From: Pseudochrobactrum sp. sp1633
GTDB taxonomy: Bacteria; Pseudomonadota; Alphaproteobacteria; Rhizobiales; Rhizobiaceae
Assembly: GCF_030376605.1 (NCBI RefSeq)
Contig: NZ_JARRAE010000004.1
Span: 186,001 to 250,000, forward strand
DNA: 64,000 bases
Direction: 5' to 3'
The translations under genes were made by a program, and so were the position numbers. Shown here one piece after another: positions 34,741 to 44,643 of this stretch. Numbering within the stretch: position 1 is the first letter of the stretch; each line of letters opens with the position of its first letter. The notes beneath the pieces were generated by a model that saw nothing but the letters and a program-made list of their open reading frames with translations, searched no databases and was not told the origin of the DNA.

Positions 34741-36162
34741 ATGGCTATGGGTTTTATAAAAAAGATTTTTTCTTTCGGCAAAAAGGAAGAGGCATCTTCC
34801 GCTCCGTCAGAGGAAGTCCTGTCGCCTTTAGCGGAAGAGGGCGCACCGGTTGCAGCAGAGCACACGCCTGTTGAACCGCATCATGAGACTGTGCTGGAAA
34901 AGATCGAAGAGCTGTTATCGCAGCCGGTCATCGCTGATCCGGCGACGATTGAGCTGAAACCGGTTTATGATACGCCGGAGCCGGATGAGATCATTGACGA
35001 AGAAAAGCCGCAGGCGCAAGAGCCGCCTCACGAGACTTTTCTGGAAAAGGTTGAGGAACTGCTTTCCCAACCGGTGATTGCCGATCCGGCAACCATTGAA
35101 CTGACACCGGTATATCCTGAAACCGAGCCGGAAATTACTGATATTGAGGTTGCTCCTGCGCCAAAGCCGGTAAAAGTCACGGTCAGCAAATCTGTTGAAG
35201 CCAAACAAGAACCGGTTATCGTTGAAGCTGAACCAGAAAAGAAGCTGTCATGGTTTGAGCGGCTGCGTAGTGGTCTGTCGCGCTCTTCACAGCAGTTGGG
35301 CGATTCCATTGGAGGTATTTTTACCAAGCGCAAGCTGGATGAAGATACGCTGCAAGAACTGGAAGATGTGCTGATTCAGGCCGATCTTGGTTTGGAAACA
35401 GCGATGCGCATCACAGATAGCCTGTCTTCCGGCCGTTATGGCAAAGATATTTCGACAGATGAAGTGCGCAGCATTATGCGCTCCGAGATTGAAAAAGTGC
35501 TGGTGCCGGTGGCAAAGCCTCTGGAGCTTGATCTGTCGCACAAGCCGCATGTTATTCTCGTTGTTGGTGTCAATGGTACCGGTAAAACCACTACAATCGG
35601 TAAGCTGGCGGCAAAACTCACCGCAGGCGGGCTGAAAGTGATGCTGGCGGCGGGGGATACATTCCGTGCCGCAGCGATTGAACAATTGCATATCTGGGGC
35701 GAGCGCACCGGTTCTCCGGTCGTCTCCTCAAAGCTTGGTGCTGATGCGGCAGGCCTTGCCTTTGACGCATGGCAACAGGCCAAAGATGCGGGCAGTGATG
35801 TGCTGATTATTGATACGGCAGGCCGCTTGCAGAACAAAGCCGAGCTGATGGACGAGTTGGCTAAGATCGTGCGCGTGCTAGGCAAGCATGATCCGGAAGC
35901 ACCGCATACGGTATTGCAGACACTGGATGCCACCACCGGTCAGAATGCGCTTAGTCAGGTAGAGATTTTCAAAAATATCGCCGGTGTGAACGGCCTGGTA
36001 ATGACCAAGCTCGACGGTTCTGCACGTGGCGGTATTCTGGTGGCGATTGCCGCTAAACATAAATTGCCGGTCTATTTTATTGGTGTCGGTGAACAGATTG
36101 ACGATCTTGAGCCATTTACGGCGCAGGATTTCGCCGGAGCAATTGCGGGAGAAGCACGATGA
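34741..36162 (+). CDS. ftsY: Signal recognition particle receptor FtsY
   Basis: FtsY is the GTPase receptor that docks SRP-ribosome complexes at the membrane. The N-terminal acidic A domain (about 1-170) is followed by the N domain and the G domain with [10 protein letters not shown] near residue 276 and DTAGR near 363. The A domain holds two tandem copies of a 33-residue block with a 49-residue period (starting at H48 and H97), sharing [20 protein letters not shown] 34741 gives the basic start [10 protein letters not shown] typical of membrane-targeting FtsY. yciB overlaps its stop codon by four bases. Confidence 0.95.
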   Translation: MAMGFIKKIFSFGKKEEASSAPSEEVLSPLAEEGAPVAAEHTPVEPHHETVLEKIEELLSQPVIADPATIELKPVYDTPEPDEIIDEEKPQAQEPPHETFLEKVEELLSQPVIADPATIELTPVYPETEPEITDIEVAPAPKPVKVTVSKSVEAKQEPVIVEAEPEKKLSWFERLRSGLSRSSQQLGDSIGGIFTKRKLDEDTLQELEDVLIQADLGLETAMRITDSLSSGRYGKDISTDEVRSIMRSEIEKVLVPVAKPLELDLSHKPHVILVVGVNGTGKTTTIGKLAAKLTAGGLKVMLAAGDTFRAAAIEQLHIWGERTGSPVVSSKLGADAAGLAFDAWQQAKDAGSDVLIIDTAGRLQNKAELMDELAKIVRVLGKHDPEAPHTVLQTLDATTGQNALSQVEIFKNIAGVNGLVMTKLDGSARGGILVAIAAKHKLPVYFIGVGEQIDDLEPFTAQDFAGAIAGEAR

Positions 36163-36833
36163 ACGATCATATTTTTGAGCGCGACCCGTCTGACCCGCAG
36201 CGCAAGGAAGTGCCACCGCTGTTAAAGCTTGTGCTGGAACTCGGGCCATTGCTGGTGTTCTTTTTCGCCAATGCGCGCGGTGAATGGCTGGTGGAGCGTT
36301 TTCCTGTTTTGGCTCAGATCGGCCAGCCGATTTTTATTGCGACAGCGCTGTTCATGGCCGCCACAGTGATTGCGCTGGTCGTTTCTTGGATCATGACGCG
36401 CAGCCTGCCGATTATGCCGCTGGTCTCGGGTATTGTGGTGCTGGTTTTTGGTGCGCTGACCCTGTGGCTCCACAATGATACTTTCATAAAAATGAAACCA
36501 ACCATCGTTAACAGCCTGTTTGGTGCGATTCTGCTGGGTGGTTTGCTGTTTGGTAAAGCCTTGCTCGGCTATGTCTTCGATCAGGCTTTCAAGCTGGATG
36601 CGGAAGGCTGGCGTAAGCTGACATTGCGCTGGGGTTTGTTTTTCTTTGTGCTGGCTGTGATTAATGAAGTTGTATGGCGGAATTTCTCGACCGATACATG
36701 GGTCACATTCAAAGTGTGGGGCGTCATGCCGCTCACCATTGCTTTTACAATGTTCCAGCTGCCGCTGATCAAAAAACATTCTCTTGTGCCGTGGGGTACA
36801 GAAGATAACGCAACATCTGCGGATAAAAAATAA
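36159..36833 (+). CDS. YciB-family inner-membrane septation protein A
   Basis: YciB/IspZ proteins are multi-pass inner-membrane proteins linked to septation and envelope integrity. The 224-residue product has five to six hydrophobic segments and family motifs such as [13 protein letters not shown] near the N-terminus and [22 protein letters not shown] near residue 155. It overlaps the ftsY stop codon (ATGA), so it belongs to the dapF-mtaB-ftsY operon. The molecular role of the family is not settled. Confidence 0.93.
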   Translation: MNDHIFERDPSDPQRKEVPPLLKLVLELGPLLVFFFANARGEWLVERFPVLAQIGQPIFIATALFMAATVIALVVSWIMTRSLPIMPLVSGIVVLVFGALTLWLHNDTFIKMKPTIVNSLFGAILLGGLLFGKALLGYVFDQAFKLDAEGWRKLTLRWGLFFFVLAVINEVVWRNFSTDTWVTFKVWGVMPLTIAFTMFQLPLIKKHSLVPWGTEDNATSADKK

Positions 36834-36848
36834 ACGGGAGCGGTATGG

Positions 36849-37613
36849 ATGGCTCGTCTTGAAATCGAACAGTTTTTTTGCCGTGAAGATAATTTCGGCG
36901 TTCTGATTCATGACCCTGAGACGGGGCTGACGGCATCAATTGATGCGCCGGAAGAATTGGCGATCCGCGAGGCATTGACGCGACGGGGCTGGAAGCTCGA
37001 TTTTATTTTTACAACCCACCATCATCACGATCATGTGGAAGCGAATGAAGCGCTAAAGCGGACATTCGGTGCGCAAATTACCGGTCCTGCCGCGGAGAAA
37101 ATTCCGGGCGCGGATCGTGGTGTCAAAGACGGTGACAAGTTTCAGTTCGGCAGTTTTGAAGTGCAGGTAATGAGCACACCCGGTCATACGGCCGGAGAGG
37201 TGAGTTATTATCTGCCGCAGGCACGGGTCGTTTTTACCGGCGATACGCTGTTTGCGCTGGGTTGCGGCCGTTTGTTTGAGGGCACACCGGCAGATATGTT
37301 TGCATCGCTGCAAAAGCTGGCACTGCTTCCGGTCGATACAAAAGTCTATTGCGGGCATGAATATACACTGAATAATCTGCGCTTTGCGCTTGATGTGGAT
37401 GGTACAAATCCGGCATTGAAAGAACGCGGCCGCGAGATTGAGCGGTTGCGAGCGGAAGGTTTGCCGACCTTGCCGACGAGTATCGGTCTGGAAATGGCAA
37501 CCAATCCGTTTTTGCGTGCCCATGACAGTGCCATTGCCAAGCGGCTTGGGATGGATGATGCCAGTGAGTTGCAGGTTTTTGCAGAACTGCGTAAACGCAA
37601 AGATCATTTTTGA
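36849..37613 (+). CDS. gloB: Hydroxyacylglutathione hydrolase (glyoxalase II)
   Basis: GloB hydrolyses S-D-lactoylglutathione to lactate and glutathione. The metallo-beta-lactamase metal-binding motif THHHHDH is at residues 56-62. GHTAGEV (about 116), FTGDTLF (about 130) and CGHEYTLNN (about 170) supply the other ligands, and a C-terminal glutathione-binding helical domain follows. The 254-residue length is standard. It lies 15 bases after yciB in the same direction. Confidence 0.95.
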   Translation: MARLEIEQFFCREDNFGVLIHDPETGLTASIDAPEELAIREALTRRGWKLDFIFTTHHHHDHVEANEALKRTFGAQITGPAAEKIPGADRGVKDGDKFQFGSFEVQVMSTPGHTAGEVSYYLPQARVVFTGDTLFALGCGRLFEGTPADMFASLQKLALLPVDTKVYCGHEYTLNNLRFALDVDGTNPALKERGREIERLRAEGLPTLPTSIGLEMATNPFLRAHDSAIAKRLGMDDASELQVFAELRKRKDHF

Positions 37614-37641
37614 TAAAGGCCATTTGGGCAAAGGTATAAAT

Positions 37642-38145
37642 ATGGTTTGTCTGACCCGTCGTCCGGCCCTTGCGATTGTGGCCGGTTCTTTTTTTGCTGT
37701 GACATGCCTTGTCGGGTTACCTTTAACAACCAGCACGGTTTTTGCGCAGAGCTTTTCAGAAGTGGCTAAGCCGGAAGTGCCGGCAGAAGTGAACAACTAT
37801 CCGCTTGATGAGGCATTTCTGGCCAAGATGGAAGCCGCGCAGGCAGAGCTTAACACGGTTGATATGTCCGGTGGCAGTGATGATGAGGCCGGTACCGGCG
37901 ATCATTCACCAAAGGCACTGGCTGCCCGTATTGAAAAACAGCCTAAAGTGATGGCTGTGCTTCAAAAGCACGGCCTGACAGCACAGGACTATATTTTTGG
38001 CTATTTCGCGCTGGTCAGCAGTGTGAGCGCCGTGGAAGCCGAAAATGAAGAGCAGCTTGTTGATGAACTAAAGGGCATCAATCCGGCGCATATTACTTTC
38101 GGCAAACAAAATCTTGAGCGGATTCATAAGCTGCTGGGCGAATAA
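37642..38145 (+). CDS. Uncharacterised secreted protein
   Basis: The 167-residue product starts at ATG 37642 after AAAGG. It has a signal peptide with a hydrophobic core and a VFAQ cleavage region near residue 36. The mature protein is helical-looking and acidic, with a short Gly/Asp/Glu-rich linker (SGGSDDEAGTGDHS) in the middle. I see no cysteine pairs, no lipobox and no enzymatic motif, and I do not recognise the family. It follows gloB by 28 bases and may be the last gene of the operon. Confidence 0.8.
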   Translation: MVCLTRRPALAIVAGSFFAVTCLVGLPLTTSTVFAQSFSEVAKPEVPAEVNNYPLDEAFLAKMEAAQAELNTVDMSGGSDDEAGTGDHSPKALAARIEKQPKVMAVLQKHGLTAQDYIFGYFALVSSVSAVEAENEEQLVDELKGINPAHITFGKQNLERIHKLLGE

Positions 38146-38164
38146 TAATCGTCCGGTTGATAGT

Positions 38165-38184
38165 TTGGGCGCGCGAGTGCCCAA
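38165..38184. terminator. Weak hairpin between convergent genes
   Basis: ttgggc (38165-38170) pairs with gcccaa (38179-38184). It lies between two convergent stop codons and may end one or both transcripts. The stem is only six base pairs. Confidence 0.35.
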
Positions 38185-38216
38185 TTTAGCCTCGGGATGC
38201 TTCCGCGTCCGGATGA

Positions 38217-39053
38217 TCATTTCATCTGCTCAAAACGTGTCGCGCGGACTTTCACCGTGCCGATCTGTGTGCCGACACTGGCAGCCACTGGGGCGTATAT
38301 CCCTGCGCCTTGCTTGTCGGTATTCAGCGAGGCAAAGCTGATGGTGATTTTGCTTTTGTCTGCCAGATAACGCACGGATTTTTTGTCTTTCTCATAACCG
38401 GAGACGGGGACAAATCTGGCATTGCAGATGATTGCAGTGCCGTTAAAACCCTGAACAGAGAAATCCTCTGTACCCGCAGGGCTTAATTTTATCTGCGCCC
38501 GCGTCTGCCCGTCGAAAATCTCTAATGTCCGGTTGCAGACTGCGGCGGCCGTCGGGCTGGTAATCATCATCGCACTGATCGGGTCAAAAACAGATTTCAT
38601 GTCAGCGGGGCGTGTTTCCACCCAAGGGTCATTTTTTCTTATCGGCGGCTGATTGTCGAATGAGACCACAGAGCCGTTTTTAAAGCCGATGGATGTGCGT
38701 TTGTGTTTTTTACCGCTGCGATAGGTGGTGAGATATGAGACAGGTTGAACAGCCGTGCTCGCTCCTTGTGAACGCATGGCTCCGTTGATTGCTATTGAAC
38801 CTTTGGTACTGTCAAAAATGCGGGCAATACCGGAACTGTGAAAACTCCCGTTCAGTCCATAACTGCCGCCACTGATTCTGGTGTCCATCTCGGAACGGGC
38901 GATTGTGATGCCGAAGACCGAGATACTATATTCGGTTCTGTATGTGGAATCAGCGGCAAAAGCTGTTGCCGGTATGAAGGAGAGCATGGAGAGAAGCGCG
39001 TATTTAAAATGCCGGTGACGGTTTTTTATTTTCTCAACATAGTCAGTCAGCAT
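38217..39053 (-). CDS. DUF3108-type exported protein
   Basis: The 278-residue product has an N-terminal signal (hydrophobic LLSMLSFIPATAFAA near residues 20-34) followed by a beta-rich domain resembling DUF3108, an LptD/periplasmic-barrel-like family of unknown function. Typical features are YSISVFGITIARSEM near the start of the mature part and SYLTTYRSGKKHKRTSI in the middle. Two cysteines (VCNRT, IICNA) may form a disulfide. It is divergent from rpmB, a placement I recall in relatives. Confidence 0.82.
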   Translation of the reverse strand: MLTDYVEKIKNRHRHFKYALLSMLSFIPATAFAADSTYRTEYSISVFGITIARSEMDTRISGGSYGLNGSFHSSGIARIFDSTKGSIAINGAMRSQGASTAVQPVSYLTTYRSGKKHKRTSIGFKNGSVVSFDNQPPIRKNDPWVETRPADMKSVFDPISAMMITSPTAAAVCNRTLEIFDGQTRAQIKLSPAGTEDFSVQGFNGTAIICNARFVPVSGYEKDKKSVRYLADKSKITISFASLNTDKQGAGIYAPVAASVGTQIGTVKVRATRFEQMK

Positions 39054-39382
39054 TATTCTGATCTCCTGAGACTCACCTTAAGCGCGTATGGCCAGAAATT
39101 TCGTCGCCATTTGCTTTCATGCCCGCTATTTGTCTGATAAAAGCGGCAAAATGCAGTCAAAGACAGTCAATTCATTGTCATTACCTGCAATCGGCTCCTA
39201 ATCAGCTCGAAACGGCTTGACGTGAAGAGCAGCTTTCACTATAGAAACCCGACTTTCCCAATGGGCCGCTGTCCGATATTGCGCGCCGCGACATCTGCAA
39301 TCTTATGGTTGTTATGTTTGAAGCGAAGACGGTATCGGGTATTTGTGCCGGGGCCTGAAACAGAATTTTGAAGGTGAGACCA
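39054..39382. other. 329-bp divergent intergenic region, DUF3108/rpmB
   Basis: It contains the promoters for both genes. I see no gene and no strong hairpin. Confidence 0.5.
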
Positions 39383-39676
39383 ATGTCCCGCGCTTGTGAA
39401 CTGACCGGTAAAGCGGTCCTCTACGGCAACAATGTAAGCCATGCGAACAACAAGTCGCGTCGCCGTTATCTGCCAAATCTTTGCAATGTAACTCTGATGT
39501 CCGATGCAATGGGCCAGAGCTACAGCCTGCGTATCTCCGCTCATGCTCTGCGTACTGTAGAACATCGCGGTGGTCTGGATGCATTCCTTGCGAAAGCTTC
39601 TGACAATGAACTGTCACAGCGCGTTCGCCTGCTGAAGCGTCAGGTTGCTAAGAAGCTTGCAGAAGTTGCTGCTTAA
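39383..39676 (+). CDS. rpmB: 50S ribosomal protein L28
   Basis: L28 is a small basic protein of the large ribosomal subunit. The 97-residue product has the family start [10 protein letters not shown] and the conserved [16 protein letters not shown] segment, followed by the C-terminal [13 protein letters not shown] part. ATG 39383 follows GGTGAGA. It is alone in its transcript, and a strong terminator follows at 39781. Confidence 0.97.
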   Translation: MSRACELTGKAVLYGNNVSHANNKSRRRYLPNLCNVTLMSDAMGQSYSLRISAHALRTVEHRGGLDAFLAKASDNELSQRVRLLKRQVAKKLAEVAA

Positions 39677-39780
39677 TTAGCCGTTTCGGTTAAGTGAGAA
39701 TGGTTTAGCCATCCTCATACTTGATTAATGCAGTTTCAGACGGAAACCGGTTTTCACTTTCTGAAATTGTCTGGATTGCT

Positions 39781-39805
39781 AAAGGCCGGTTTATCCGGCC
39801 TTTTT
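39781..39805 (+). terminator. Intrinsic terminator after rpmB
   Basis: aaaggccgg (39781-39789) pairs perfectly with ccggccttt (39795-39803) around a five-base loop and runs into TTTTT. Confidence 0.9.
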
Positions 39806-39832
39806 GCTGGTTCCATTACCCAGGATAAAAAA

Positions 39833-40489
39833 ATGCCTCTACAGCATGATTCCGCTTTTAAAGCGTTGATTTTCCCTGTTCTTGCCATGTGTGCGGCTGT
39901 TGCCGCCTCCAATATCCTTGTGCAATATCCGGTTCATTATCTCGGATTGCAGGATATTCTCACTTATGGCGCCTTTACCTATCCGTTTGCGTTTTTGATC
40001 AATGATCTGACCAATCGCCGTTTTGGTCCGCAGCGCGCCCGTCAGGTCGTTTATGCCGGTTTTGCGCTGGGTGTGATCATGTCGATCTGGCTTGCAAGCC
40101 CGCGCCTTGCTGTGGCTTCAGGAAGTGCATTCCTGTTTGCACAATTGCTTGATATCAGCGTTTTCAGCCGGTTGCGTCGTCTGCATTGGTGGAAAGCACC
40201 GCTGGCTGCGGCACTGTGTGGCTCTGTGCTGGATACGATCCTGTTCTTCTCGCTGGCTTTTGCCGCTCCGTTCAGCATGCTGGATACGGCATTCGGTCTT
40301 GCAGACAGCTCTATGATTGATCAGGTGCAGTGGTTTGGCCTTGCAATGCCGCTATGGCTGTCGCTGGCGCTGGGTGACTTTGGTGTCAAAGTCCTGATGA
40401 GTGTGGTGATGCTGGTGCCTTACGGCGCGATTCTGGCTCTGTTTGCACCGTCAATTTATGGTGCAGGTAAACCCGGATCTGCAAAATAA
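39833..40489 (+). CDS. VUT-family transporter (queuosine-precursor YhhQ type)
   Basis: VUT/YhhQ proteins are inner-membrane carriers; YhhQ imports queuosine precursors preQ0 or preQ1. The 218-residue protein has about six hydrophobic segments. The conserved YPFAFLINDLTNRRFGPQRAR lies near residue 50, and an EAMP-like charged loop is absent. ATG 39833 is chosen because an upstream in-frame ATG at 39728 would read through the rpmB terminator. No preQ1 riboswitch was recognised upstream. Its stop codon lies in the stem of a repeat-derived terminator hairpin. Confidence 0.85.
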   Translation: MPLQHDSAFKALIFPVLAMCAAVAASNILVQYPVHYLGLQDILTYGAFTYPFAFLINDLTNRRFGPQRARQVVYAGFALGVIMSIWLASPRLAVASGSAFLFAQLLDISVFSRLRRLHWWKAPLAAALCGSVLDTILFFSLAFAAPFSMLDTAFGLADSSMIDQVQWFGLAMPLWLSLALGDFGVKVLMSVVMLVPYGAILALFAPSIYGAGKPGSAK

Positions 40490-40516
40490 TCCAGAGCGCT
40501 CGCTCTGGATTATTTT
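40483..40516 (+). terminator. Perfect 16-bp stem terminator over the VUT stop codon
   Basis: A perfect 16-bp stem (40483-40498 with 40501-40516) with a two-base loop includes the TAA stop (40487-40489) and ends in TTTT. Its core is the left end of repeat copy E. Confidence 0.85.
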
Positions 40517-40573
40517 AATTGTTGCATGTTCGCGGGCGCTTAAATGAATCCATTTGCGCCAGACATGCTTTAG
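40491..40573. repeat. Dispersed palindromic repeat, diverged copy E
   Basis: It aligns with copies A, C and D from the GCGCTCGCTCT core to the final ATGCT-TAGC. The central palindrome reads AAATG-AATC-CATTT instead of AAGTTG-ATC-CAACTT, so both arms have changed together. Confidence 0.7.
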
Positions 40574-40677
40574 CGGCCTTGCTGTCGGGATTATGCGTTT
40601 CATCCTTGTAATTATACCGGTTGTGCATTGGTTTTCTGCACGAGATAGTTGTGCGATCATTTCACAGCCGGATTCTT

Positions 40678-41418
40678 ATGATGATTGCGAAAACCACCAT
40701 GCCGCTTGTTATTGTGACCGGTGCCAGTTCAGGTATCGGACTTGCTGTCGCCAGATTATTTTCTGCTGCAGGGCATCCGCTGTTGCTGCTGGCGCGGCGT
40801 GGTGAAGCCATGCAGGCATTGAAGCTGCGCAATAGTCTTTGTATATCCGTTGATGTGACTGACAGAGCGGCATTTCTTGCGGCGGTTGACATTGCGCAGG
40901 GACGGTTCGGTATGGCCGATGTGATTGTGAATAATGCCGGAGTGATGTTGCTTGGTGATATAACACGGCAGGATCCGCAGGAATGGGACCGGATGCTGGA
41001 TGTGAATGTCAAAGGGCTGATGAATGGTATTTATGCCGTAGCAGGCGGCATGGCTGCCCGTCAGCGCGGCACCATCGTCAATATCAGCTCGGTGGCAGGG
41101 CGGAAGACCTTTGCCAATCACACGGCCTATGTGGCGACAAAATTTGCCGTCCACGGTCTGTCAGAAAATTTGCGTGAGGAGCTGGCACCGAGCGGTGTGC
41201 GGGTTGTGACAATCGCGCCGGGAGCTGTGGAAACGGAATTGCTCAGCCATACCAGTGATCCGACGATTAAGGCCGGATATGAAAACTGGAAAACCAATAT
41301 GGGCAGTCCCGTCTTGTCAGCGGAAGATGTGGCGCATGCGGTGCTCTATGCCTATCAGCAACCGCAGCATGTGTGCATTCGGGAGATCGTGCTGGCGGCA
41401 ACCCGCCAGCAGGCATGA
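40678..41418 (+). CDS. Short-chain dehydrogenase/reductase (SDR)
   Basis: The protein is a classical SDR of about 246 residues. It has the NAD(P)-binding TGASSGIG motif near residues 14-21, NNAG near 91, and catalytic Ser plus YxxxK (INISSVAGR, YVATK). The family acts on alcohols, ketones and sugars; the substrate here cannot be told. ATG 40678 and 40681 are adjacent starts, and ATG 40699 is a third option just before the nucleotide-binding strand. It is convergent with cobT, with only eight bases between the stop codons. Confidence 0.88.
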   Translation: MMIAKTTMPLVIVTGASSGIGLAVARLFSAAGHPLLLLARRGEAMQALKLRNSLCISVDVTDRAAFLAAVDIAQGRFGMADVIVNNAGVMLLGDITRQDPQEWDRMLDVNVKGLMNGIYAVAGGMAARQRGTIVNISSVAGRKTFANHTAYVATKFAVHGLSENLREELAPSGVRVVTIAPGAVETELLSHTSDPTIKAGYENWKTNMGSPVLSAEDVAHAVLYAYQQPQHVCIREIVLAATRQQA

Positions 41419-41426
41419 GTTTGGGA

Positions 41427-43313
41427 TTAGCGTTTGCTACCGCGTGATTTCGGCTGCTCCTGATCGTCAAACAGGGAGGCGAGCTGTTCGGTCATAGCAC
41501 CGGCCAGTTCTTCTGCGTCAACAATCGTCACCGCGCGCTGGTAATAGCGCGTCACATCATGGCCGATACCGATTGCAATCAGCTCAATCGGTGAGCGGTT
41601 TTCAATCTCATCAATTACCGCACGCAAATGGCGTTCCAGATAATTACCCGGATTAACGGAGAGGGTCGAATCATCGACCGGTGCACCATCGGAAATTACC
41701 ATCAGAATCTTGCGCTGTTCAGGACGGCCGAGCAGGCGGTTATGCGCCCACATCAACGCTTCACCGTCGATATTCTCTTTCAGCAGACCTTCACGCATCA
41801 TCAGGCCGAGATTACGGCGTGCGCGGCGCCACGGGGCGTCAGCGCTTTTATAGACAATGTGGCGCAGATCATTCAGGCGACCCGGCTGTGCGGGCTTGCC
41901 GCGTTCCAGCCATGCTTCACGCGACTGGCCGCCTTTCCACGCTTTGGTGGTAAAGCCCAGAATCTCAACCTTTACGCCGGAGCGCTCCAATGTGCGTGCC
42001 AGAATATCGGCGCAGGTTGCAGCCACTGTAATAGGGCGTCCGCGCATGGAGCCGGAATTGTCGATAATCAGGCTCACAACTGTATCGCGGAATTTGGTGT
42101 CGCGTTCGGTTTTGAAAGACAACGGCTGCGTCGGGTCAATCACGACGCGTACCAGACGCGCGCTGTCGAGATGACCTTCTTCCAGATCAAACAACCATGA
42201 GCGGTTCTGCTGTGCCATCAGGCGGCGCTGCAGGCGGTTGGCAAGACGTCCGACCGCACCTTGCAAATTCACCAGCTGCTTGTCGAGGAAACCACGCAGA
42301 CGATCCAGTTCCGCATCATCGCAAAGATCGGTTGCTTCTACGATCTCGTCAAATTCACGGGTGAAGACTTTATAGTCATTGTGCTTGTCGAAATCAGAAA
42401 ACGGCTGGTTCGACCGGCGTGCTTCGCCCGGTGTTTCCGCATCTTCTTCTTCGCCGTCATCAGCATCTTCATAGGCCGCGTCTTCAGCTTCCAAATCGCC
42501 GCGCTCACGGTCATCATTGGTATCTTCAGAGCTGTCGCCGTCACCGGACTGGTTTTCCGCATCCTCTTCCGATGCACCTTCCTGTGATTCTTCCGGATCA
42601 GCCTGTTCTTCCTGCTGACTTTCCTCGTCGTCGCTTTCAGACGGTTCGGCCAGTTCTTCAGCCATATCCAGCGCAACCAGCATCTCGCGCACCAGACGGG
42701 CATAATCCTGCTGACTGTTGAGACGATCACTCAGAGTTTCGAGGCGATCGCCGGTTTTTTCTTCGATCCAGTCACGCCACAGCTCAACGACATTGCCAGC
42801 CTGCACAGGCGGACGGTAGCCGGTGAGCTTCTCACGAACCAGAAGGGAGATCGCTTCTTCAATTGGTGCATCATCGCGCGAAGTAATCGCGGAATAATTG
42901 GCACGGCTGTATTTATCAGCCAGCATGGAAGACAGGTTTTGTGCCACGCCTTCCATTGCCAGAGCGCCGATGGCTTCAACGCGCGCCTGCTCTACAGCGT
43001 CATAAATAGCCCGTGCCTGCTGCCCTTGAGGGGCAAGCTGCGCGTGAACTCGCGGATCATGGCGCGCATGACGCAGCGCCATTGAATCACCAAGGCCACG
43101 GATGATGGAAATATCTTCTGCGGTCGGACGTTTCGGCAGATCCGGCAGGCGGGCATGATTGCCGGTCAGCGCCGGACGATCATGGCTGAAGCCGACCTCA
43201 AACTCATTGCTGCCGGCAATTGCACGCACACAAGCGGTGACTGCACGTTTGAAAGGTTCGGAATCGACCGGACCTTTAGGACGTTCGCGTGTGTTATCGC
43301 CGGGGCCTGCCAT
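41427..43313 (-). CDS. cobT: Cobaltochelatase subunit CobT
   Basis: CobT with CobS and CobN inserts cobalt into hydrogenobyrinic a,c-diamide in aerobic cobalamin synthesis. The 628-residue protein has an N-terminal CobT domain, a long acidic stretch at about residues 215-305 rich in Glu, Asp and Ser, and a C-terminal von Willebrand A domain with the MIDAS motif [10 protein letters not shown] near residue 413. cobS lies upstream on the same strand. No other cobalamin genes are in the window. Confidence 0.95.
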   Translation of the reverse strand: MAGPGDNTRERPKGPVDSEPFKRAVTACVRAIAGSNEFEVGFSHDRPALTGNHARLPDLPKRPTAEDISIIRGLGDSMALRHARHDPRVHAQLAPQGQQARAIYDAVEQARVEAIGALAMEGVAQNLSSMLADKYSRANYSAITSRDDAPIEEAISLLVREKLTGYRPPVQAGNVVELWRDWIEEKTGDRLETLSDRLNSQQDYARLVREMLVALDMAEELAEPSESDDEESQQEEQADPEESQEGASEEDAENQSGDGDSSEDTNDDRERGDLEAEDAAYEDADDGEEEDAETPGEARRSNQPFSDFDKHNDYKVFTREFDEIVEATDLCDDAELDRLRGFLDKQLVNLQGAVGRLANRLQRRLMAQQNRSWLFDLEEGHLDSARLVRVVIDPTQPLSFKTERDTKFRDTVVSLIIDNSGSMRGRPITVAATCADILARTLERSGVKVEILGFTTKAWKGGQSREAWLERGKPAQPGRLNDLRHIVYKSADAPWRRARRNLGLMMREGLLKENIDGEALMWAHNRLLGRPEQRKILMVISDGAPVDDSTLSVNPGNYLERHLRAVIDEIENRSPIELIAIGIGHDVTRYYQRAVTIVDAEELAGAMTEQLASLFDDQEQPKSRGSKR

Positions 43314-43372
43314 GATGAAACTGCCTTATATCAGAAGAACTTAACCTTACTTCGCTGTCATAATGAAGCGAG

Positions 43373-43398
43373 AGCGTCCCCGTTTTTACAGGGACGCT
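43373..43398 (-). repeat. Hairpin between cobS and cobT
   Basis: agcgtccc (43373-43380) pairs with gggacgct (43391-43398). No T-run follows on the minus strand, so it is likely a partial terminator or processing site between cobS and cobT. Confidence 0.55.
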
Positions 43399-43407
43399 TT
43401 GTGCGCT

Positions 43408-44397
43408 TTAAGCGAGCACGACATTCACTGCGGATTCCGGCAATTCCTGACCGAAAGCACGCTGATAGAACTCGGCGACAATCGGGCGTTCCAGCTCGTC
43501 ACACTTGTTCAGGAAGGTTAAGCGGAATGCAAAGCCGACATCTTTGAAAATATTGGCATTTTCGGACCATGTGATCACAGTACGCGGGCTCATAACGGTC
43601 GACAGATCGCCATTGATGAAAGCCTGACGGGTCATGTCGGCAACGCGCACCATTTTCGAAACAATCTCACGGCCTTCCGCATTCTGATAATGCTTGGACT
43701 TGGCGAGAATGATCTCAACTTCATTGTCATGCGGCAGATAATTCAGCGTGGTGACAATTGACCAGCGATCCATCTGTGCCTGGTTGATCTGCTGCGTGCC
43801 GTGATAAAGACCGGTTGTATCACCCAGACCGACAGTGTTGGCGGTTGCAAACAGGCGGAATGCCGGATGCGGGTTAATCACGCGGCTCTGATCGAGCAGG
43901 GTCAGGCGGCCAGAGGCTTCCAGAACGCGCTGGATAACGAACATCACATCAGGGCGACCGGCATCATATTCGTCGAAAACCAGTGCGACATTATTCTGGT
44001 ATGCCCAAGGCAGAATACCGTCTTTGAATTCGGTGATCTGCATGCCGTTTTTAACGACGATGGCATCTTTACCGACGAGATCAATACGGCTGACATGGCT
44101 ATCCAGATTGACGCGCACACATGGCCAGTTCAGGCGCGCAGCAACCTGTTCAATATGGGTGGATTTACCGGTGCCGTGATAGCCGGAAACCATGACGCGG
44201 CGGTTATAGGCAAAGCCTGCGAGAATGGCCAAGGTTGTCTGGCGGTCAAAAATATAGTCCGGATCTGTTTCCGGTACATGCGGGTCTCTAACGCTGTATG
44301 CGGGCACGGTCATATCGGAATCAATCCCGAACACGTCACGCACCGATACAGTTGTGTCCGGCATATTGTTTATGTCGAGATCAACCTTGCTCATCAT
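43408..44397 (-). CDS. cobS: Cobaltochelatase subunit CobS (AAA+ ATPase)
   Basis: CobS is the AAA+ motor of the CobNST chelatase. Walker [10 protein letters not shown] is at residues 72-80. Walker B lies in [15 protein letters not shown] near residue 140, and the sensor-1 region [13 protein letters not shown] is near 182. The 329-residue length is standard. It is followed by cobT in the same direction after 94 bases. Confidence 0.96.
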   Translation of the reverse strand: MMSKVDLDINNMPDTTVSVRDVFGIDSDMTVPAYSVRDPHVPETDPDYIFDRQTTLAILAGFAYNRRVMVSGYHGTGKSTHIEQVAARLNWPCVRVNLDSHVSRIDLVGKDAIVVKNGMQITEFKDGILPWAYQNNVALVFDEYDAGRPDVMFVIQRVLEASGRLTLLDQSRVINPHPAFRLFATANTVGLGDTTGLYHGTQQINQAQMDRWSIVTTLNYLPHDNEVEIILAKSKHYQNAEGREIVSKMVRVADMTRQAFINGDLSTVMSPRTVITWSENANIFKDVGFAFRLTFLNKCDELERPIVAEFYQRAFGQELPESAVNVVLA

Positions 44398-44447
44398 GCC
44401 TCCTGAGCGGCGCTTGCAGGCCGCTGTATCATCATATGTTTAGAGCT

Positions 44448-44473
44448 GTTTCCCTTTTTCTGAATCGGGAAAC
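44448..44473. terminator. Weak hairpin after the J-domain gene
   Basis: gtttccc (44448-44454) pairs with gggaaac (44467-44473). It lies 170 bases past the J-domain stop codon, and termination is only a guess. Confidence 0.3.
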
Positions 44474-44643
44474 CCCTCTTTCCGTGTGTCTTGGCTCAGT
44501 TTCATCGGCACAGCCAGTTCCGGTTTTTCCCGAAACTGCTTGAGTGACCGTGCCGGTGTACTTGTTATGAACAGGATGCAAAGAAATGAAAACGTTTGCG
44601 TTTCCGATATTTCTCCGACGCTTCCTGAAATATTCTTGCTTGT

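Noticed and set aside
39677-39832. preQ1 riboswitch upstream of the VUT transporter
   Set aside because: The only hairpin is the rpmB terminator. I see no preQ1 aptamer pattern.
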